Origin: Euryarchaeota archaeon UBA36
GTDB taxonomy: Archaea; Thermoplasmatota; Poseidoniia; Poseidoniales; Thalassarchaeaceae
NCBI GenBank assembly: GCA_002496485.1
Contig: DAJW01000137.1
Span: 1-16,618 of the forward strand
Length of the DNA: 16,618 nt
Reading direction: 5' to 3'
In this document: one piece after another, positions 12,751 through 16,618 of the stretch
How the letters are laid out: each line of letters starts with the position of its first letter
Numbering within the stretch: position 1 is the first letter of the stretch
Program-made: the position numbers and the translations under genes
The notes under the pieces: generated by a model
Told to the model about the DNA's origin: nothing
Databases searched by the model: none
The model's input: the letters and a program-made list of their open reading frames with translations, nothing else

Positions 12751-15090
12751 TTGAATACTAAATTATCTAGAGGATTAATTGCTACGTTGTTGATAATATC
12801 GGCTATGTTAGTAATTCCTTCAACAACTTCTCAACCTGCAGGAATAGAAGGAATTGGGTCGGGTGGTTGTAATTGTCATGGGCCAAGTCCCGATTCTAGA
12901 GTCTCTGTGGTCCTCGATGGAGTTCCAGAAAGTTACAATTATTCAGAAACATATAATCTTACGGTTTCATTCTCCGGTGGTCCAACTTCTCCAGAGAATA
13001 TGAATCAAGGTGGATTTCATTTATACACTAGTCATGGCGAATTAGGAGTGGTTGATGGAACTGCTCAGGTTTGGAATTCGAATGAGCTGAGTCATACTGA
13101 AGCTGGAAATGATCAAACCTCTTGGGATGTAACTTGGAAGGCACCTCAAACTGATAGTAATGTTGAATTTGTTCTACATGTAAATTCGGTTAATGGAAAT
13201 GCTGACGGGGTAGCAGGTGGAACATCTGGGGATTATTGGAATAGATTATCTATCCAAATTAGCGGACCGATAGAGGTACTAGAGCAAGCGGATCCATTTG
13301 TTGTTCTTACAGTATTAATACTAGTTTCGGCCATCCTTCTAGCTCTGACACTGACATACGTTTTTTACAGTAGAGATCCGGAATCTTTTGACTGGGAGAA
13401 GTTCGGTCCTTGGATTAGCGACTGGTTAACTACTACAGATCATAAAAAGATTGGAACGCTTTATTTTGTAGCTGGATTATTCTTCCTGGGCGTTGGTGGA
13501 ATTATGGCATTATTGATTAGGATTCAATTATCTGTTCCCGGAAATGATTTTCTTACCCAAGAGCAATATAATCAATTTTTTACTTTACATGGAACTACTA
13601 TGATTTTCTTAGCTGCAATGCCTATGATTAATGGGTTTGCTAACTGGATGGTACCTTTACAAATCGGAGCCCCAGACCTTGCATTACCTAGAATTAATGC
13701 GATGTCTTTCTGGTTACAACCATTCGCGGCCATTCTAATTTTTACCGGAGTATTTTCTGGGGCTGGAGCAGATACAGGATGGACTGGTTATGCTCCATAT
13801 GTTGTGAGCGAGGGGGCTCATGCAGGAACTACAATGTGGGCAGCAGGTCAGATTTTATTGGTAGCATCTTCAACATTGACTGGAGTGAATTTTCTTACTA
13901 CTATTGCGGTAATGAGGGCGGAAGGAATGGGGTGGATGCAGATGCCACTGTTTACATGGTCAATAATGATTGCAAATGTAATGTTATTCCTTTCTATTCC
14001 AGCTTTTGGTATTGGTCTGATCCAGGTTTTCCTAGACAGAGTAATTGGAACAGCTTTCTATGATATAGCTGCTGGTGGTGATCCTTTACTATGGAGTCAT
14101 CTTTTCTGGTATTTCGGTCACCCAGAAGTGTATGTAGTGATAGTACCCTCATTTGGTATTATTTCGGAAGTAATTGCTACCAGTGCTAGAAGATCAATTT
14201 TTGGTTATCGTTCGATGGTTTATGCGTTGGCAGGAATAGGAGTAGTGGCATTTATCGTTTATGGACATCATATGTTTACAAGTGGAATGAGTCCTTCTTT
14301 GAGATTCATTACTATGCTTACTACAATGCTAGTTGCAGTCCCGACTGGAATTAAGATATTCAATTGGTTAATGACTATGAACGGAGGATCATTAGTTTAT
14401 CGAACACATACGTTGTGGGCACTAGGTTTCCTAGTTACATTTACACTAGGTGGATTCTCTGGCATGTTCTTCCCTTCGATAGCTATGGATACACACTTAC
14501 ATGAATCATATTTCGTAGTTGCACATTTCCATTATGTTCTGGTTGGAGGAACGGTTTTCGGATTCTTCGCAGGAATTTATTATTGGTGGCCTAAAGCAAC
14601 AGGAAAGATGCTAAGTGAAAGATTAGGAGCTCTTCATTTCCTTACTGCATTTATCTCATACAATGCTCTATTCTGGCCTATGCACAGACTTGGAGTTTGG
14701 GGGATGACAAGAAGACACCATACCTACTTTGTAACTACAGAAGAAGCATTAGGTTCTCTCCCTATGGAAGCTGCTGGATGGAATATGTTTATCTCCGTTT
14801 CAGCATTTATTTTCTTTTTCTCAAACTTCATAATGGTGGGTAATATGATCATTTCTTCTATTAGAGGGGTAGATGCCCCAGCAGATCCTTGGGGATCATG
14901 GTCTTTTGAATGGATGACTACATCACCTCCGCCTACACCTAGCTTTGGTCACTTTGATGGAGAGAAATGGCATGACTTACCAAAATTAAAGGATGCGAAC
15001 GACCATATTGCCAATGAGCCAGGAGTAATTGCAAGATGGTTTGAGCGTCTGATGGTACCAAATGACGAACTAGGAGGTCATTCTGAATGA
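12751..15090 (+). CDS. coxA: Cytochrome c oxidase subunit I (A1 type) with an exported N-terminal domain
   Basis: This is the catalytic heme a/a3-CuB subunit, 779 residues against the usual 530-600. A signal peptide (about 5-29, GLIATLLIISAMLVI) leads to an extra exported domain (about 35-175) that begins GSGGCNCHG (Cys 40, Cys 42, His 43) and has Reeler-like beta strands (YNLTVSFSGG, GGFHLYTSHGELGV). A membrane helix (183-206) then joins the oxidase core. Core residues are complete: His 280 and His 594 (heme a), His 592 (heme a3), His 457 with crosslinking Tyr 461 and Glu 459 (GHPEVY), His 506 and His 507 (CuB), D-channel Asp 309 and Asn 316, and K-channel Lys 535. This is a proton-pumping A1-type oxidase. 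The TTG start is chosen for its Shine-Dalgarno site; a GTG at 12727 would overlap coxB. The coxC ATG overlaps its stop (ATGA). Confidence 0.95.
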   Translation: MNTKLSRGLIATLLIISAMLVIPSTTSQPAGIEGIGSGGCNCHGPSPDSRVSVVLDGVPESYNYSETYNLTVSFSGGPTSPENMNQGGFHLYTSHGELGVVDGTAQVWNSNELSHTEAGNDQTSWDVTWKAPQTDSNVEFVLHVNSVNGNADGVAGGTSGDYWNRLSIQISGPIEVLEQADPFVVLTVLILVSAILLALTLTYVFYSRDPESFDWEKFGPWISDWLTTTDHKKIGTLYFVAGLFFLGVGGIMALLIRIQLSVPGNDFLTQEQYNQFFTLHGTTMIFLAAMPMINGFANWMVPLQIGAPDLALPRINAMSFWLQPFAAILIFTGVFSGAGADTGWTGYAPYVVSEGAHAGTTMWAAGQILLVASSTLTGVNFLTTIAVMRAEGMGWMQMPLFTWSIMIANVMLFLSIPAFGIGLIQVFLDRVIGTAFYDIAAGGDPLLWSHLFWYFGHPEVYVVIVPSFGIISEVIATSARRSIFGYRSMVYALAGIGVVAFIVYGHHMFTSGMSPSLRFITMLTTMLVAVPTGIKIFNWLMTMNGGSLVYRTHTLWALGFLVTFTLGGFSGMFFPSIAMDTHLHESYFVVAHFHYVLVGGTVFGFFAGIYYWWPKATGKMLSERLGALHFLTAFISYNALFWPMHRLGVWGMTRRHHTYFVTTEEALGSLPMEAAGWNMFISVSAFIFFFSNFIMVGNMIISSIRGVDAPADPWGSWSFEWMTTSPPPTPSFGHFDGEKWHDLPKLKDANDHIANEPGVIARWFERLMVPNDELGGHSE

Positions 15091-16181
15091 GTTCTGATTA
15101 CGGGCATGATGATCACCATCCAAGTGCTTGGGGGCCGCATGATTGGCATCATGGAGCCCCGCATAATTCATGGGCTCCAATTATTATGAGTGCAGGATTT
15201 GCAATATTCCTTTTTACTCTAGGTGGAGCATATGAGTGGGGCGAATTTGTCAGCTCTACTTATGCATTGATGATATTCGTAAGTCTAGGTGTTATAGGTC
15301 TGGGAATACTAATTTGGTGGAGGCAAGATTTCTCATTTGATGGGAGTTATGAGCCCAAGTCATTTGGCGCTCCTTATCAGAATATAGATATTAGAAAGGT
15401 CGCAGTATGGGTCTTTCTTATGTCAGAAATGATGGTTTTTACCTCATTATTCAGTACTTATATCAGATATCGTACAGGGATTGAAAATTGTAAAACTGTT
15501 TTTGAATCAGGGAATTGGGTTGAAGGTACAGCTGTTACCTGTTTCGAACCTGCCAGTCATCTGATTGCTTCAAGCTGGTTTCATTTAGCACCGGGCGCGA
15601 TTAATACATTTGCATTGATAATTTCATCATTTACCATAGTACAAGCACTCAGATATGCAAAAAAGAAAGATTTGGATGAAAATACTAGAAGAAGGAAGGT
15701 TACAATGTTCCTTGGAACTACTTGGCTATTAGCAATAATATTCCTAGCATTGAAGATGATTGAGTGGTTCATTGGATTCCCTACTCCAGGGCCGTTAACA
15801 GAGTTGAATCATGGTCACACTGAGATTGCATCCCTGTACACTGAAGGCTACTTGATTAACGCAGATTCATATCAACACCACTACTACAATACTCACTACT
15901 TTGAGGATCATGACATGGAATTACCAGCTGGACTAGTTGGACATTCTGGTGGTCAAATGATGGCTGATATTCAAGTTAGTGCCTCTACCTTTTACGTGAC
16001 TACAGGTACACATGGAGCTCACGTACTTGGTGGAATTGTAGTTTTGACTTATATGACATTCAAGGCTATGAATGGAGGGTACACTCCTAAGAATGCGGTT
16101 GGAATAGAATACTTTGGCCTTTACTGGCACTTTGTTGACTTGGTATGGGTTCTAGTCTTCCCATTCTTCTATCTTTATTGA
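15087..16181 (+). CDS. coxC: Cytochrome c oxidase subunit III
   Basis: This 364-residue subunit has seven membrane helices (about 29-47, 57-77, 104-124, 168-187, 207-229, 299-323, 341-363). The helix III glutamate is in MSEMMVFTSLF (Glu 114), and the C-terminal hallmarks FYVTTGTHGAHVLGG and GLYWHFVDLVWV are present. Subunit III has no redox centre; it stabilises subunit I and helps proton uptake and oxygen supply. It is longer than most bacterial forms for three reasons: a His-rich cytoplasmic tail (seven His in the first 26 residues), an outer loop with two Cys (135 and 152), and an outer loop of about 70 residues between helices V and VI that is rich in His and Tyr (QHHYYNTHYFEDHD). It overlaps coxA by four bases, so the two are translationally coupled. 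Confidence 0.95.
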   Translation: MSSDYGHDDHHPSAWGPHDWHHGAPHNSWAPIIMSAGFAIFLFTLGGAYEWGEFVSSTYALMIFVSLGVIGLGILIWWRQDFSFDGSYEPKSFGAPYQNIDIRKVAVWVFLMSEMMVFTSLFSTYIRYRTGIENCKTVFESGNWVEGTAVTCFEPASHLIASSWFHLAPGAINTFALIISSFTIVQALRYAKKKDLDENTRRRKVTMFLGTTWLLAIIFLALKMIEWFIGFPTPGPLTELNHGHTEIASLYTEGYLINADSYQHHYYNTHYFEDHDMELPAGLVGHSGGQMMADIQVSASTFYVTTGTHGAHVLGGIVVLTYMTFKAMNGGYTPKNAVGIEYFGLYWHFVDLVWVLVFPFFYLY

Positions 16182-16187
16182 GGTGAA
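16181..16187 (+). promoter_or_regulatory. Shine-Dalgarno site of the subunit IV gene
   Basis: AGGTGA, as part of GAGGTGA, begins at the coxC stop codon and sits six to eight bases before ATG 16193, separated by an A-run. It is the clearest Shine-Dalgarno site in the window and shows the likely form of the 16S tail. Confidence 0.7.
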
Positions 16188-16192
16188 AAAAA

Positions 16193-16555
16193 ATGGCGGA
16201 ATACAAAATATTGGGAAGAGACCCATACTGGATGAATTTTTATGGACTGATGATTTTAACTGCAATAGAAGTAGCAGCTGTAGGTGCTGATTTGACACAA
16301 GCTGCTGAATCATTAAATATGTCAGAGAAAGGAATTACATTATGGATATTAACTATTGTTGCTATTCCAAAATTTTTCATGATTGCAGCAATTTTTATGC
16401 ATCTGTTTGGTGATGAAGATTCTGGTGTTCTAACTCTAACTGCTCTGTTTCCTGCATTTTTTATGCTAATAATGATATTATTCATTGGACTGACCCACCC
16501 AGAGGCGGCTACTGGCTTACCCGACTGGTGCAGGCCCGGGAATTATAATCTGTGA
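16193..16555 (+). CDS. coxD: Cytochrome c oxidase subunit IV (prokaryotic COX4 type)
   Basis: This 120-residue protein has three membrane helices (about 15-33, 48-70, 79-100), the standard shape of the prokaryotic subunit IV that packs against subunits I and III. Helix II has the family's pattern ILTIVAIPKFFMIAAIFMHL, with the Lys-Phe pair and the closing MHL. It ends in a polar tail (THPEAATGLPDWCRPGNYNL) with one Cys. It is last in the operon, 11 bases after coxC, with a strong Shine-Dalgarno site. Subunit IV is not needed for catalysis but helps assembly. Confidence 0.88.
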   Translation: MAEYKILGRDPYWMNFYGLMILTAIEVAAVGADLTQAAESLNMSEKGITLWILTIVAIPKFFMIAAIFMHLFGDEDSGVLTLTALFPAFFMLIMILFIGLTHPEAATGLPDWCRPGNYNL

Positions 16556-16570
16556 ACCTGTAAGGTTCAT
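16552..16570 (+). terminator. Hairpin over the subunit IV stop codon
   Basis: TGAACC (16553-16558) pairs with GGTTCA (16564-16569) around loop TGTAA, plus one G-T pair outside. The stem includes the stop codon. No T-run follows, so it is more likely a 3'-end processing or stabilising hairpin than a simple terminator. Confidence 0.35.
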
Positions 16571-16597
16571 GGGTAGAACGTACTCCCACGACCCACT

Positions 16598-16618
16598 GCA
16601 GACGTCGCATAGCCTGGT
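16598..16618 (+). tRNA. 5' end of a tRNA, cut by the window edge
   Basis: The last 21 bases fit tRNA positions 1-20: a seven-base acceptor strand (GCAGACG), T at position 8, a four-base D stem (GCAT), then AGCCTGGT, which matches the conserved D loop with its paired G residues. The base at position 9 is C, which is less usual. The anticodon and matching strands lie beyond the window, so neither the amino acid nor the acceptor pairing can be confirmed. Confidence 0.5.

Noticed and set aside
1..16618. A CRISPR array or other regularly spaced repeat.
   Set aside because: No repeated units with regular spacing were seen on reading through the window.

Overview
The window is AT-rich DNA from an archaeon, most likely a marine planktonic euryarchaeon of the Marine Group II type (Ca. 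Poseidoniales or a relative). The archaeal signs are a Sec61-beta/SecG-type translocon subunit, a small archaeal Toprim protein, an Lrp/AsnC regulator, an NSUN2-like RNA methyltransferase, a XerA-type recombinase, TATA-like promoters and Shine-Dalgarno sequences of the form GAGGTGA. A complete aa3-type (A1) oxidase operon shows aerobic respiration. Several genes look bacterial (RimK, a Soj-like ParA). The lineage is inferred from gene content and style and has not been checked by a search.

Layout. Bases 1-852 hold the C-terminal part of a secreted, membrane-anchored subtilisin-like protease. Bases 887-5109 are a minus-strand cassette read in the order SAP-domain membrane protein, Soj-like ParA, then an EamA/DMT transporter. 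A divergent gap leads to a rimK-like ATP-grasp ligase (5236-6159). A tyrosine recombinase gene (6310-7338) follows; its leader appears to hold a 16-codon upstream ORF and a three-way-junction fold that would mask the Shine-Dalgarno sequence. Bases 7365-8989 hold three poorly known small or medium proteins and Sec61-beta. Bases 9133-11733 hold the RNA m5C methyltransferase, the Lrp/AsnC regulator and the Toprim protein. Bases 12006-16555 are the cox operon in the order II, I, III, IV, with a 4-base overlap and GAGGTGA Shine-Dalgarno sites between genes. The last 21 bases look like the 5' end of a tRNA cut by the window edge.

How the genes work together. The cox genes encode one proton-pumping terminal oxidase with CuA, heme a/a3, CuB and the D- and K-channel residues in place. 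Subunit I is unusual: it carries a signal peptide and an extra exported domain of about 140 residues with a Cys-X-Cys-His motif before the oxidase core.

The most striking point is the parA cassette. The gene directly after parA, where parB normally sits, encodes a ten-helix EamA transporter. Its first residues (MTKKGLGRSLKSL) look like the N-terminal ParA-stimulating peptide of ParB. The gene before parA encodes a membrane protein with a cytoplasmic SAP (DNA-binding) domain. Together they suggest a membrane-tethered ParA system in which ParB is replaced by a membrane protein. This is an inference from motif and gene order.
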